Of a DNA stretch of 64,000 nt, positions 1-9,747 are shown piece by piece. Both the position numbers and the translations under genes were made by a program. The first letter of the stretch is position 1. Each line of letters starts with the position of its first letter. Source of the DNA: Planctomycetota bacterium (GTDB lineage: Bacteria; Planctomycetota; GCA-2746535). Under the pieces are notes generated by a model that saw nothing but the letters and a program-made list of their open reading frames with translations, was not told the origin of the DNA and made no database searches. The stretch lies in assembly GCA_002746535.1 (NCBI GenBank), contig NVWA01000009.1, positions 106,483 to 170,482 on the forward strand, in the 5' to 3' direction.

Positions 1-495
1 TTTAAGGGTGATAACAGAAAAATTCAAGAAGAAACAATGAAGTTATACAAAGTAGAAGGTGTGAACCCTTTCTCTTCTTGCCTGCCAATGTTTTTACAAA
101 TGCCCATATTTCTTGGATTATACTGGACCTTGATGTTGACTTTTGAGGTTAGGTTCAAGCAGTTTTTATGGATAAACGATTTGGCGGTTGCTGATCATTT
201 GTTTGAACATGGCTATAATATATTTATTATTGGAACTTATTTTAATTTATTGCCACTGTTATATTCCGTTATTAATTATTTCCATATGGCATCCATGCCA
301 GCACCACAAGATCCAATGCAAGCTCAACAACAAAAAATAATGCGTTATATTTTCCCTGTTATGATGTTGATGTTTTTCTATCAAATGCCTTCGGCATTAG
401 TGCTGTATTTTATTGTTAGTGGTACTTGGTCTATAGTTGAGCAGAAGATGATCAAAGCAAAAATTAAAAAGATGGACGATACCGTAAAGAAATAA
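1..495 (+). CDS. yidC: Membrane protein insertase YidC, C-terminal part (5' truncated)
   Basis: The reading frame is open from the first base, so this is the 3' end of a gene that begins upstream of the window. YidC/Oxa1 inserts and folds inner-membrane proteins, alone or with SecYEG. The visible part carries the family signature NPFSSCLPMFLQMPIFLGLY (residues about 22-41 of the fragment), where an amphipathic charged stretch runs into a hydrophobic segment. Two more hydrophobic segments follow: one around NLLPLLYSVINYF and a last one with the Met-rich stretch before a basic tail ending KKMDDTVKK. The motif FPVMMLMFFYQMPSALVLYFIVS matches the last transmembrane region of bacterial YidC. The short lysine-rich C-terminal tail is typical for ribosome contact. 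Identification is firm; only the N-terminal half, including any periplasmic domain, is unseen. Confidence 0.95.
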   Translation, partial: FKGDNRKIQEETMKLYKVEGVNPFSSCLPMFLQMPIFLGLYWTLMLTFEVRFKQFLWINDLAVADHLFEHGYNIFIIGTYFNLLPLLYSVINYFHMASMPAPQDPMQAQQQKIMRYIFPVMMLMFFYQMPSALVLYFIVSGTWSIVEQKMIKAKIKKMDDTVKK

Positions 496-528
496 ATAAC
501 AGAGCTACTATGCGTATAGCTCTGTTAT
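496..528. terminator. Bidirectional hairpin between yidC and the TPR gene
   Basis: A perfect 12-bp inverted repeat (496-507 pairing with 517-528) with a 9-nt loop starts right after the yidC stop codon. It lies between two convergent genes. The flanks are A/T-rich on both sides, with no clean run of T on the plus strand, so it may act as a shared terminator in both directions. Confidence 0.6.
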
Positions 529-548
529 ATATAAATAAAAAATGAGTC

Positions 549-1325
549 TTATTTTCTTAACTTACTTAATCTAGCAAGTGCTTTAGAAGCATCTTTTGAC
601 TTTGGGTATTTTTTATAAAAAGCTTCGTACGCTTTTATTGCTTCCTCTTTATCTTTTAGATTTTTTTCATAAATTACTCCGGCAAGATAAAGTGCCGAGA
701 CACTACTTTTTGGAAAGTCATTATCAATGATTCTATATTTTTTAATGGCTTCTTTGAAATCTTTATTTGTCAGTAGATAAATATCCGCAGCTGCTACAAG
801 AGAATCATGTGCAGGTTGAGTTTTTGGATATTTGGATTGTACTGCTAGGTAACATTCAAGTGCTTTCTTTTTATCCTTTAACTTATTGTAGTGAAGGTTC
901 CCTAGTTTATAAAGATTATCTGGCGCATTTTTATTTTGTGGATCCATCTTCAATACTTGGCTGTAACATTCAGCAGCTCTTTTGAAATCTTTTAAATTAT
1001 TGCTATAGATATCGCCCATCTTTGATAAAGCTTCAAGCTTTAGAGTATCGTCGTATACATGATAGACTCTCATGTAATTTACTAACGCTTTACGAGGTTC
1101 ACCTTTGACGATATACATGTCGCCGATTTTAAAATAAGCCTTTCCTGATTCTTTAGTATCGTGTCCGATAATTTCTTGATAGGTTAATAGAGCATCAGCA
1201 AAATATTTTTGATTTACATATTCTTGCGCTAATGTATATTTTTTTCCAATTAATTCATTCGACATTAATGAAGTAGTCAAAAGAAGTGCTGCTAATAAAA
1301 CTGTTATGCTTTTCTTCGTTACCAT
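549..1325 (-). CDS. Secreted TPR-repeat protein (258 aa)
   Basis: The N-terminus (KK followed by a hydrophobic LLAALLLTTSLMS core) is a Sec signal peptide, so the protein should be periplasmic. The mature part is almost entirely tetratricopeptide-like helical pairs of about 35-40 residues, with recurring patterns such as AYFKIGDMYIVKGEPRKALV, LYKLGNLHYNKLKDKKKALE and SALYLAGVIYEKNLKDKEEA. This resembles the TPR part of CpoB/YbgF and BamD-like proteins that scaffold envelope complexes, but no Tol-Pal genes are adjacent and no lipobox is present. A good ribosome-binding site (AAGGAGAG, 5 nt before ATG) fixes the start. It is transcribed alone, convergent to yidC. The specific role is not recognisable from sequence. 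Confidence 0.85.
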   Translation of the reverse strand: MVTKKSITVLLAALLLTTSLMSNELIGKKYTLAQEYVNQKYFADALLTYQEIIGHDTKESGKAYFKIGDMYIVKGEPRKALVNYMRVYHVYDDTLKLEALSKMGDIYSNNLKDFKRAAECYSQVLKMDPQNKNAPDNLYKLGNLHYNKLKDKKKALECYLAVQSKYPKTQPAHDSLVAAADIYLLTNKDFKEAIKKYRIIDNDFPKSSVSALYLAGVIYEKNLKDKEEAIKAYEAFYKKYPKSKDASKALARLSKLRK

Positions 1326-1733
1326 TTTTCTCTCCTTGGCTGGTTAAATTGAGGTGGCATTTTATTCATGAAATTTTAAAGCTCAAGATTGAAAAGGGTA
1401 ATTAAAGTGAAGTCTGAGCTCAAATAGTAAAAGTCTTATGTATTTAAATATTTCAAAGCTAGATTTATGCCTTAAATGCCCTTATTTACTTTTTAATTTG
1501 ATAAGATTTTTAGTTAATTTATTGGTTGAGGTAGCGTTAAGTAATTTGCATAATGTTATACAAGAAGGTGTAAAACAGCTAAAACCACCTAAAATTGACT
1601 AATGTGATGCTCAAACTGTAAATTAGATGAAATAACTGACTAATCTTGCATTCCGGCTTGTTTTTAGCCCAATTTAGCTGTATGCTTACTAATGGCTTTA
1701 TTAGTATTGTAATTTAACCCAAAAGGAAAATTG
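1326..1733. other. 408-bp intergenic region between divergent genes
   Basis: This AT-rich region separates the TPR gene (leftward) from the small membrane protein gene (rightward) and should hold both promoters. The best plus-strand candidate is TTGACT, 18 nt, TAAATT at 1595-1624, about 110 bp before the small gene. No stable RNA, repeat or further ORF is evident. Confidence 0.4.
1595..1624 (+). promoter_or_regulatory. Candidate sigma-70 promoter for the small membrane protein gene
   Basis: TTGACT and TAAATT are separated by 18 nt, close to the housekeeping consensus. AT-rich sequence gives such matches easily by chance, so support is weak. Confidence 0.3.
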
Positions 1734-1877
1734 ATGACTGAAGAATTTGCATTATTTGGTATTTTCAGTGGTATTTTGTTAGGAATTACAGGTCTTTTTC
1801 TAACATGGAAAAAACACGACGAAGAGTTGAAGAATAAGCGTAAAAAAATTAGAGTTGATTCTAATAGACGTTTATAA
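1734..1877 (+). CDS. Small membrane protein, 47 aa, with one TM helix and basic tail
   Basis: This short frame opens with ATG five bases after AAAAGGAAA, a reasonable ribosome-binding site, and ends in TAA. The product starts MTEEFALFGIFSGILLGITG, a single hydrophobic helix (about residues 5-24), followed by a strongly charged tail rich in Lys and Arg ending VDSNRRL. That layout (short acidic N-terminus, one helix, basic cytoplasmic tail) is typical of real single-pass small proteins and unlikely by chance in an AT-rich spacer. There is no recognisable family. It precedes smc by 200 bp and could be its own transcript. A role as a small subunit or regulator in the inner membrane is only a guess. 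Confidence 0.55.
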   Translation: MTEEFALFGIFSGILLGITGLFLTWKKHDEELKNKRKKIRVDSNRRL

Positions 1878-2077
1878 ATCTCCCAACCTTCCCTTCCCTC
1901 AAATATTCTCTCTATATTTCTAATTTAAAAAGTATTAATTATCACTTAATTTTGTATGAGTTAATTTAATATTATACAAGATATAGTAATTAATTTATCT
2001 TGACCTTTAGGGTCTGCCATTTACAATTTTGCCTCAAATTAGTTATCAAATTCAATCCTTTTTATTGTTGTAAACCC

Positions 2078-5000
2078 TTGAAATTAAAAAAGATAGATAT
2101 TCGCGGCTTTAAATCATTTGCTGATAAAACGAGATTAACTTTTCATGACGGAATCACTTGTATTGTGGGTCCAAATGGCTGTGGAAAAAGTAATATTGTC
2201 GATGTTACAAAGTGGATTTTAGGTGAACAAAGTGTCAAATCTTTACGTGGTAAAGAAATGACAGATGTCATCTTTAATGGCACTACAACCCGAAAAGCTC
2301 ATGGTTATGCTGAAGCCACAATGACGTTGGATAACGAAGATCGCCTTTTAAATATTGATATGGATGAAGTACAAGTCACCAGACGTGTTCACCGAACAGG
2401 TGAAGGTGAGTATTTTATTAATCAACAGCCTGTGAGATTGAAAGACATTAAAGAGCTTTTTATGGATACGGGTGTTGGTACAAAATCTTATTCCGTTATG
2501 GAGCAAGGTCAAATTGAAGTCTTCATTAATTCAAGTTCAAAAGATAGAAGAAAACTGTTTGAGGAAGCTGCTGGTATCAGTCGTTATAAATCTAAAAAAG
2601 ATGAAGCGACAAGAAAATTAGATCGAGTTGAACAGAACTTATTAAGGATCAACGATATTATTGATGAGGTAGAAAGTAGACTTAAAAGTGTTACTTTACA
2701 AGCCCAAAAAGCAAAAAGATATCAAGCATTGGTAGATGAACTTAAGAAATTTCGCGTATCACATTCTGTTTTGTACATCAGTGATTTAAATAAAATTACT
2801 TCTGTCATTCAAGCGGATATTCAAAAATGTGAAAATAATTTAGCTGAAGTTATGGGTAAATTATCCAAGATAGATGCAGATTCAAGTCGTATTGAAAAAA
2901 ATAGAAATGACGTAGAAATTAAAATTCAAAGTGCCGAAGGTGAACGAGCTACTTTTAAAGCTTCTGTTGCAGAATTAGAAACAAATCAATCCTGGTCTAA
3001 ACGAAACATCCAAGAGCTCGGAGCAGAAACAGATCTACTTCAAAAAGAAGTTGATGGCAGTAAAGAAAAAATAAAAAACGAAGCAGAAATTATAGGTGAG
3101 TGTGAAAAATTATCCCATGACCTTGAAATTAAAATTGAAAGTAAAAGTGTAGAAACCATTCAAATTGAAGAGCAACGAAATCGACTTCAAGAAGAAATTA
3201 AAACTTTGATCGAAAGTGTTGATTCTAAGAAACAAGATATTTTACGCAGAATGAACGAGAAGATCCAGCTTGAAAGTGAAATCTCTAGATTAAAAGCAGA
3301 GAACCAAATGATTTCGAGTCGTAAAACGGAAATAGAAGAAGCCAATTTAAAAATTGATGTTGTTTTAAAAGACATAGAACTTAGGTATTCCTCAAACACC
3401 CAGCAATTGGAAAAAGTTACCTCAAGCAAAGGTAGCGTTTCAGCATCATTAGATCAAAATAAAAAGTCACTAATAGATGTTGAAAATAAAATATACGGTA
3501 TAGAAAAAGAAATTAATGAGTTGTCACAGAAAAATGCAGTTAAAGAAAATCGATTGCAGCTTTTGCAGGATTTAGAAGATCGTAATGAAGGTCTTACTGG
3601 CGGTGTAAAATCTGTTTTAAAGGCTTTAAAAGAAAATAACAATATTGGATCTCTTCGTGGAATTATAGCTGATTTGTTTACAGTCGAATCGAAATATGCA
3701 TTGGCGATTGAGACTTTCATGGGGTTTCGTGCTCAAGAGATTGTCACTGACACTGCAGAAGATGCTAAGAAAGCGATTGAATTTTTAAAAGAAAACAGAA
3801 AAGGTCGTTGTACTTTTATTCCTCTTGACAGTGTTAAATCTCGATCTGAACCTGATAAAGAAATATTAAAAAAAGAAGGGGTTTTAGGTATAGCTTTAGA
3901 TCTTATTTCTTTTGATAAAGAATATAAAAATGTGATGAGTCGATTGCTAGGTCAAGTCTTTATTGTAGACAATATTGATAATGCCATTGCTATTACTAAA
4001 GGTTCTAATATTCGATCTGTTTTGGTTACATTGGATGGTGAAGTATTTTCTGCCGACGGTGCAATAAGTGGTGGTACGAAAAGAGATGCTGGCGGAATCA
4101 TTACTAGAAAAAATGAAATCATTGACATTAAAAAAGATTTGATTGATATTAAAAAGTCATTAAAAGACCAATTAGATGACCTTGATACTCAAAAAGAAAG
4201 TCGAAAAACATCCTTTCAGTTGGTTGATAGTACAACTAGTGAATTACATGATTTGAATATTCAATTATCTAGATTAAATTCTGAAAAGCAGGAAATTGAA
4301 AGAGAGAAAGATGGCGTTGTACAAAACCAAACTCAAAATATTTCTCGAGTAGCTGAATATGCTTCAAGCGTTGAAGTTTCCTCAAAAAGAATTATTGAAA
4401 TAGATAATTCCCTGAAAGATTTAGAAAAGTTTGATACCAATATTGAAGAAGATATTTCAGAACAAGAAACCGCTTTGCGCACTAAAGAGGTGGATTTAGC
4501 AAAATATAATAATGACGTCACAAATGCAAAACTTGATTTGTCTGGTTTAAAAGAGAAAAAAAGTAGAGCGGAAAATGAAAAAGCCCTTTATGAAAAACAT
4601 ATTAGCGAACAACGCGATAGAATTAATAAGGATGACTTTAGAATTGAAGTGAATACTAAACGTTTAAAGGATCTTGAAATTAAAGTTTTAAAAATAGAAG
4701 GTGATTTAGAAAAGAGACTAAAAGAAAACCTTCAGCAAGAAGGTGAAATCAAAGACCTTTTTATTCAACGAGAAGAATTTAGAAATTTATTAGCCAACGT
4801 TCTTGGAAGTTCAGATGGTCTAAGAAAAGATGAACGAAAATCTAGCGATGAATTAAATAATCATAAAATGAAATTATATGAATCGGAAGTTAAGTCTACT
4901 GCTGTTAAGGATAGAATTTGGGAAGATTATAGAATTAACGTAGATGAGTTTATTAAAGAAGCCTCTGAAGAAGAGATGGCTGAAATTAAATCATCTGAAT

Positions 5001-5656
5001 ATGAAAATCTCGAAGAAATTATTATTTCGAATGAAAGAAAAATTAAAAATATTGGCCCCGTTAATATTGATGCAATTCAAGAGCAAGTCGCATTAGAAGA
5101 AAGATTTGATTTTTTAAGTAATCAACGAAACGATTTGGTTTACGGGAAAAACTCATTAACTGATGTTATTGATGAGATCAATGTTGTCTCTAGAGAATTG
5201 TTTGTAAAAACTTTTGAAGAAATCCGTTCATCATTCCAGGAAATGTTTAGAAGATTATTTGGTGGTGGTAGGGCAGATATTGTCTTGCAAGAAGGTGTAG
5301 ATGTCTTAGAAGCAGGAATTGAAATTTTTGCAAAACCACCAGGTAAAGAAAATCGTAGTATCTCACTGCTTTCAGGTGGTGAAAAAGTTATGACAACCAT
5401 ATCGTTATTATTTGCTGTCTTCAAAACAAAGCCAAGTCCATTCTGTATTCTTGATGAGATTGATGCGGCATTAGATGAAGCTAATGTTGATAGGTTTATG
5501 GCCGTCTTGCAAGAGTTCCTTTCGTTCACTCAATTTATTATCATTTCTCACAACCGTAGAACTATGACCATGTCCGATGAAATATATGGCGTTACTATGG
5601 AAGAGAAAGGTGTTTCTAAAGTATTGACAATGTCGCTTGACACCGTCTCCGCTTAA
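2078..5656 (+). CDS. smc: Chromosome segregation protein SMC
   Basis: SMC is an ATP-driven DNA-loop-forming condensin subunit that compacts and segregates the chromosome. The N-terminal head has the Walker A motif GPNGCGKSN (a Cys replaces the usual Ser) and the pattern KSFADKT just before it. A long coiled coil follows, then the hinge (around YALAIETFMGF to GAISGGTKRDAGG), a second coiled coil, and the C-terminal head with the signature LLSGGEKVM, Walker B CILDEIDAALDE and the switch region SHNRRTM. Length (about 1192 aa) is normal. The frame can be opened from a TTG at 2000, but homologues start at the residues encoded from the TTG at 2078 (LKLKKIDIRGFKSF). No convincing Shine-Dalgarno precedes either, so the start is uncertain. 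scpA and scpB are not in the window. It heads the run smc-nadK-LOG-pepN-gntR. Confidence 0.96.
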   Translation: MKLKKIDIRGFKSFADKTRLTFHDGITCIVGPNGCGKSNIVDVTKWILGEQSVKSLRGKEMTDVIFNGTTTRKAHGYAEATMTLDNEDRLLNIDMDEVQVTRRVHRTGEGEYFINQQPVRLKDIKELFMDTGVGTKSYSVMEQGQIEVFINSSSKDRRKLFEEAAGISRYKSKKDEATRKLDRVEQNLLRINDIIDEVESRLKSVTLQAQKAKRYQALVDELKKFRVSHSVLYISDLNKITSVIQADIQKCENNLAEVMGKLSKIDADSSRIEKNRNDVEIKIQSAEGERATFKASVAELETNQSWSKRNIQELGAETDLLQKEVDGSKEKIKNEAEIIGECEKLSHDLEIKIESKSVETIQIEEQRNRLQEEIKTLIESVDSKKQDILRRMNEKIQLESEISRLKAENQMISSRKTEIEEANLKIDVVLKDIELRYSSNTQQLEKVTSSKGSVSASLDQNKKSLIDVENKIYGIEKEINELSQKNAVKENRLQLLQDLEDRNEGLTGGVKSVLKALKENNNIGSLRGIIADLFTVESKYALAIETFMGFRAQEIVTDTAEDAKKAIEFLKENRKGRCTFIPLDSVKSRSEPDKEILKKEGVLGIALDLISFDKEYKNVMSRLLGQVFIVDNIDNAIAITKGSNIRSVLVTLDGEVFSADGAISGGTKRDAGGIITRKNEIIDIKKDLIDIKKSLKDQLDDLDTQKESRKTSFQLVDSTTSELHDLNIQLSRLNSEKQEIEREKDGVVQNQTQNISRVAEYASSVEVSSKRIIEIDNSLKDLEKFDTNIEEDISEQETALRTKEVDLAKYNNDVTNAKLDLSGLKEKKSRAENEKALYEKHISEQRDRINKDDFRIEVNTKRLKDLEIKVLKIEGDLEKRLKENLQQEGEIKDLFIQREEFRNLLANVLGSSDGLRKDERKSSDELNNHKMKLYESEVKSTAVKDRIWEDYRINVDEFIKEASEEEMAEIKSSEYENLEEIIISNERKIKNIGPVNIDAIQEQVALEERFDFLSNQRNDLVYGKNSLTDVIDEINVVSRELFVKTFEEIRSSFQEMFRRLFGGGRADIVLQEGVDVLEAGIEIFAKPPGKENRSISLLSGGEKVMTTISLLFAVFKTKPSPFCILDEIDAALDEANVDRFMAVLQEFLSFTQFIIISHNRRTMTMSDEIYGVTMEEKGVSKVLTMSLDTVSA

Positions 5657-5671
5657 TCAGAAAGTTTTTTT

Positions 5672-6517
5672 ATGAGTCAAGAGTTTCCTTTTGATACCCA
5701 AAGAATTGCGATCTATGCTGACCCAACTAAAAAAGAAGTAGTTGCTTATAGAGGCGAGTTGATGAAAGCTTTGAGAAAAGTGGGCATTGCTTGTTTTAAG
5801 CTAGCAAATTTTTCAGATCATGATTTTGATTTAATTATTGTTTTAGGTGGTGATGGTTTTATGCTTGATTTGATAAAACAATTGCATTTTACTTCTATTC
5901 CTATTTTAGGTCTGAATTATGGTACTGTAGGTGCTTTAATGAACCCTAGGATGCCGGTGCCAATACTCATTAAAGCAATCCAGAAAAAACTTTTTAAAAT
6001 TAGACCCTGTAAATCAATCGTATGTGAATACGAAGATTTTTCAGAAAAGAGAAAACGAGTTATTGCTCTTAATGAATTTGTATTGGAAAGATCAAGCTCA
6101 ACAACTATTAGATTAGATATTTTTTTAGATGGCCATCGCATAAGTCGATATTCTGGTGACGGATTAATTGTATCTACTCCCATAGGTTCTACTGCATATT
6201 CACTTGCCGCAGGTGGTCCTGTATTACATAGTCAGCTGGAAGCCTTTGTGTTAACTCCAATTTGTCCTCATAAACCAATCCATTTTAAGTCGCTAACATT
6301 TCCAATTGTATTACCTATGAATTCCTTGATTCAAGTGGAAGTGCTACAAAGTGATGAGAGGCAAGTTCGATTGATAGCTGATGGTAAGGCAGTTAAAAAA
6401 GTTAAAAGTGTTCTAATTAAAGCTATGGATAAACAAGTAAACTTGGTTAGGTTCTTAGATTACAGCTTTACTGGTGAGCTAGTTCGAAATATTATTGGTG
6501 ATATTCAAGAACGTTAA
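5672..6517 (+). CDS. nadK: NAD kinase
   Basis: ATP- (or polyphosphate-) dependent NAD+ phosphorylation giving NADP+, in the cytosol. All family motifs are visible: the GGDG phosphate-binding motif at residues 59-62 (IIVLGGDGFML), the following GLNYGTVGALM segment (homologous to the usual GxNxGxLGFL, here with A-L-M), an Asn-Glu pair in LNEFVLER, and the long conserved block GDGLIVSTPIGSTAYSLAAG. Length (281 aa) is normal. The gene starts 15 bp after smc, preceded by AGAAAGT rather than a canonical Shine-Dalgarno, and is followed 14 bp later by the LOG gene, so it is probably co-transcribed. Identification is secure from the motifs. Confidence 0.95.
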   Translation: MSQEFPFDTQRIAIYADPTKKEVVAYRGELMKALRKVGIACFKLANFSDHDFDLIIVLGGDGFMLDLIKQLHFTSIPILGLNYGTVGALMNPRMPVPILIKAIQKKLFKIRPCKSIVCEYEDFSEKRKRVIALNEFVLERSSSTTIRLDIFLDGHRISRYSGDGLIVSTPIGSTAYSLAAGGPVLHSQLEAFVLTPICPHKPIHFKSLTFPIVLPMNSLIQVEVLQSDERQVRLIADGKAVKKVKSVLIKAMDKQVNLVRFLDYSFTGELVRNIIGDIQER

Positions 6518-6531
6518 TTCAGAAAGTCCCT

Positions 6532-7089
6532 ATGAAGCGTATTTCTATTTTTGGTGCTTCATCAGATCGTATTCCAGAAAATTATAAAAAAGAAGCATTC
6601 ATAATGGGTCAGCTGATCGCTGATCAAGGATGGTGTCAATATAACGGTGGCGGTAATCTTGGAATTATGGGTTCTGCTACAAGAGGAGCTTTGCAAAATA
6701 ACGGTGAAGTACATGGAATCATCATTGAGGTTTACAAAGAATTTCAAGCTGAAGGCTTAACTAGTTGTGTTACATTTGATACCTTTCATGAACGAAAACA
6801 GGGTCTCATCGATGTGGCGGATGCCGTTGTCGTCATGCCAGGGGGTGTAGGTACTTTGAGCGAACTTTTTCATTATATAGATGACTTGTTGGCTGCTATA
6901 CACAAGGGTAATAAAGAACCACCTCTTATATTGGTTAATGTAGATGGCTTTTTTTCTGGTATTCTTGAATGGATCAAAAGTAAAGTAGTAGGCGAACATT
7001 TTTTAAAAGAAGAATTGTGGGCAAGTGTAATCTTGGAAGTGAAAGATGCAGAATGTGCTATAAATAAACTAAAACAATTATTGTATTGA
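6532..7089 (+). CDS. LOG-family nucleoside 5'-monophosphate phosphoribohydrolase
   Basis: The protein has the Rossmann-like fold of the LOG family (often annotated lysine decarboxylase-like). LOG members hydrolyse N-glycosidic bonds in nucleoside monophosphates, such as cytokinin nucleotides and AMP-type substrates. The diagnostic PGGVGTLSE lies at residues 103-111, with GGGNLGIMG at 39-47 and the Arg/Lys of HERKQ before it. Length (185 aa) is typical of single-domain bacterial LOG proteins. It sits 14 bp after nadK and 18 bp before pepN in the same direction, again preceded by AGAAAGT. The natural substrate cannot be read from sequence; neighbourhood with NAD kinase could point to nucleotide housekeeping, but this is speculative. 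Confidence 0.9.
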   Translation: MKRISIFGASSDRIPENYKKEAFIMGQLIADQGWCQYNGGGNLGIMGSATRGALQNNGEVHGIIIEVYKEFQAEGLTSCVTFDTFHERKQGLIDVADAVVVMPGGVGTLSELFHYIDDLLAAIHKGNKEPPLILVNVDGFFSGILEWIKSKVVGEHFLKEELWASVILEVKDAECAINKLKQLLY

Positions 7090-7107
7090 ATTTAAAGGGG
7101 TTAATTA

Positions 7108-9747
7108 ATGTCGGATGAACCAAACGTAATTTATTTAAAAGATTATAAGCAACCAGATTATTGGATTAAAAATATAGATTTAACATTTGAGTTAGGTGAA
7201 GAAGAAACGGTTGTTTCTTCAGTCTTAAAAGTTGAGAAAAATGATTCTTTGAATCATTCAAATCCGTTAGTCTTGATGGGTGAAGACTTGACTATAAAAA
7301 GTATCGAATTAAATGGCGACGTTTTGAATGAATCAGATTATAAGCTGGATGATAAAACACTTACTGTCTTGAATGCAAAAAACAACTGTGAATTAAAAAT
7401 TGTGACTGTCATTAAACCTCAAGAAAATACCAAACTTGAAGGATTATATAAATCTAGTGGGAACTTTTGCACTCAATGTGAAGCGGAAGGTTTTAGGAGA
7501 ATTACGTATTATTTAGATCGTCCAGATGTGATGGCAATTTTTACAAGTAAAGTAATTGCAGATAAAACAAAATATCCTGTTTTGCTATCCAATGGAAATC
7601 CAGTTGAAAGTGGTGATCTTCCCGATGGTAAACATTTTGTTAAATGGTTTGACCCATTTAAAAAACCAAGTTATTTATTTGCTTTGGTAGCCGGAGAATT
7701 ATCTTTTATAGAGAGCTTTTATAAAACTATTTCTGGGCGCAAAGTACAATGTCGAATTTATGTTGAAAAAGAAAATATAGATCAATGTCAACATGCCTTA
7801 GATTCTTTAATTCATTCAATGAAATGGGATGAAGATAGATTCGGCAGAGAGTATGACCTAGATATTTATAATGTTGTGGCCGTTAATGATTTTAATATGG
7901 GAGCCATGGAAAATAAGGGACTTAATGTTTTTAATTCTAAATATGTTCTCGCTAAACCTGAAACAGCGACTGATTTAGATTTTATTCAAATTGAAGCGGT
8001 TATTGGACATGAATATTTTCATAATTGGACGGGTAACAGAATTACTTGTCGAGATTGGTTTCAACTTAGTCTTAAAGAAGGCTTAACAGTCTTTAGGGAC
8101 CAAGAATTTACCTCAGATAGGCAATCAAGGTCATCAACTAGAATTCAAAATGTGAATATATTGCGTAATGCACAATTTCCTGAAGATAGTGGTCCTATGG
8201 CACATTCGGTGCGACCAGATTCCTATGCTGAGATAAATAATTTTTATACAAGTACTATTTATAATAAAGGCTCTGAAGTTATTCGTATGATTTATACATT
8301 ACTAGGAAAGACAGTCTTCAGAAAAGCAACGGATTTATATTTTGAGAGACATGATGGTCAAGCTGTAACAATAGATGATTTTGCTCAATGTATGCAAGAT
8401 GCCTCTGGGGTTGATCTCACATTATTTAAAAACTGGTATTGCCAAGCAGGAACACCAGTTGTTGAAGTTAAAAGTGAATATGACTCATCTGGTAAAATAT
8501 ATAAATTGCATTTTAAGCAATCTTGTCCAGCAACCCCAGGTCAAGATCAAAAGAATCCTTTTCATATACCTGTAAAGCTTGGCTTGCTGGATGAAGTTGG
8601 GAACGATTTAGAATTGAAACCATCTGGAGGCAATTACGTTTCAGATGGAACGTCAATTATTTATAATTTAATGGAGCAAGAGCAAACCCTTGAGTTTACC
8701 AATATTGAGAAGGAACCAACCCCTTCCTTGTTTAGAGAATTTTCGTCTCCTATAAAATTAGTGTATGAGTATTCGGATGAAGAGTTGGCTTTTTTAATGT
8801 CCAATGATAACGATGAATTTAATCAATGGGAAGCGTCTCAAAATTTTGCCTTAAGAATTATTTTAAAGAATATTGATCACTATCAAAATAATAACGAATT
8901 GGAAATCAATGAAAATTATTTAAAAGCAATTGATAAAATTATAACGAATGATTCAATGGAAGATGATATTAAAGCGAATGCGTTAATGATTCCCTCGATG
9001 AGATATATTGGAGAGTTAATGCCTGAGATTGATGTAGATGCAGCATATAGTTCTAGGGAATTTTTAATTAAACAAGTTGCAAATGCTTCAAAGTCTAAAT
9101 TTTTAGAACTGTATCATAGCTGTAAGGGGTCTGATGTTTATGAATTAAATAATCAGGCGATAGGTCAAAGATCATTAAAAAACGGTGCCTTATCTTGGCT
9201 TATGAGTGGTTCTTCTCCAGAAATAGAGTTGTGTTTTAAGCAGTATAATTCCAGTTCAAATATGACCGATGAATTGGCTGCAATTGGCCTTATCGTTGAT
9301 CATGATTGTAATGAACGATCGTTAGCCATTGAAGGGTTTTATAATAAATGGAAGAATGATGTGCTTGTGTTAAATAAATGGTTGGCATTGCAGGGCGGAT
9401 CTAAAATTAAAGGTAATATTAATAATGTTAAAAATTTAATGAGCCACGAATCATTTGAAATTAAAAACCCTAATAAAGTGCGATCATTGCTAGGTTCATT
9501 TTTTGCCGGTAGTTACATAGAATTTCATGCAATAGACGGAAGTGGTTACCAATTTTTAAGTGAAACGATATTAAAGCTTGATCAATTAAACCCTCAGGTT
9601 TCTGCGAGAATGGTGTCAGGTTTAATTGGGTTTAAGAAGTTTAAAAAAGACCGTGCTGATTTAATGAAAGCGGAGTTAGAAAAAATTCAGAATTCTGAAA
9701 ATGTATCTGCTGACGTTATGGAAATAGTTAATAATAGTTTAAAATAA
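7108..9747 (+). CDS. pepN: Aminopeptidase N (M1 family zinc metallopeptidase)
   Basis: Broad-specificity aminopeptidase that finishes peptide breakdown in the cytosol. It has the exopeptidase motif GAMEN at residues 265-269 and the zinc site HEYFH at 301-305, followed by NWTGNRITCRDWFQLSLKEG with the third zinc ligand Glu. This is the block that marks the E. coli PepN subgroup rather than the eukaryotic or archaeal M1 enzymes. The full four-domain length (879 aa) is present, ending in a helical domain. No signal peptide is seen. A strong AAAGGGG ribosome-binding site precedes the ATG. The gene lies 18 bp downstream of the LOG gene in the smc-nadK run. Confidence 0.97.
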   Translation: MSDEPNVIYLKDYKQPDYWIKNIDLTFELGEEETVVSSVLKVEKNDSLNHSNPLVLMGEDLTIKSIELNGDVLNESDYKLDDKTLTVLNAKNNCELKIVTVIKPQENTKLEGLYKSSGNFCTQCEAEGFRRITYYLDRPDVMAIFTSKVIADKTKYPVLLSNGNPVESGDLPDGKHFVKWFDPFKKPSYLFALVAGELSFIESFYKTISGRKVQCRIYVEKENIDQCQHALDSLIHSMKWDEDRFGREYDLDIYNVVAVNDFNMGAMENKGLNVFNSKYVLAKPETATDLDFIQIEAVIGHEYFHNWTGNRITCRDWFQLSLKEGLTVFRDQEFTSDRQSRSSTRIQNVNILRNAQFPEDSGPMAHSVRPDSYAEINNFYTSTIYNKGSEVIRMIYTLLGKTVFRKATDLYFERHDGQAVTIDDFAQCMQDASGVDLTLFKNWYCQAGTPVVEVKSEYDSSGKIYKLHFKQSCPATPGQDQKNPFHIPVKLGLLDEVGNDLELKPSGGNYVSDGTSIIYNLMEQEQTLEFTNIEKEPTPSLFREFSSPIKLVYEYSDEELAFLMSNDNDEFNQWEASQNFALRIILKNIDHYQNNNELEINENYLKAIDKIITNDSMEDDIKANALMIPSMRYIGELMPEIDVDAAYSSREFLIKQVANASKSKFLELYHSCKGSDVYELNNQAIGQRSLKNGALSWLMSGSSPEIELCFKQYNSSSNMTDELAAIGLIVDHDCNERSLAIEGFYNKWKNDVLVLNKWLALQGGSKIKGNINNVKNLMSHESFEIKNPNKVRSLLGSFFAGSYIEFHAIDGSGYQFLSETILKLDQLNPQVSARMVSGLIGFKKFKKDRADLMKAELEKIQNSENVSADVMEIVNNSLK

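Noticed and set aside
496..528. Small RNA gene after yidC
   Set aside because: A simple 12-bp hairpin between convergent genes is better explained as a terminator.
2000..2077. Extended SMC start at TTG 2000
   Set aside because: The 26 extra residues (Cys-rich, ending YCCKP) do not resemble SMC N-termini, and homologues begin at the segment encoded from 2078.
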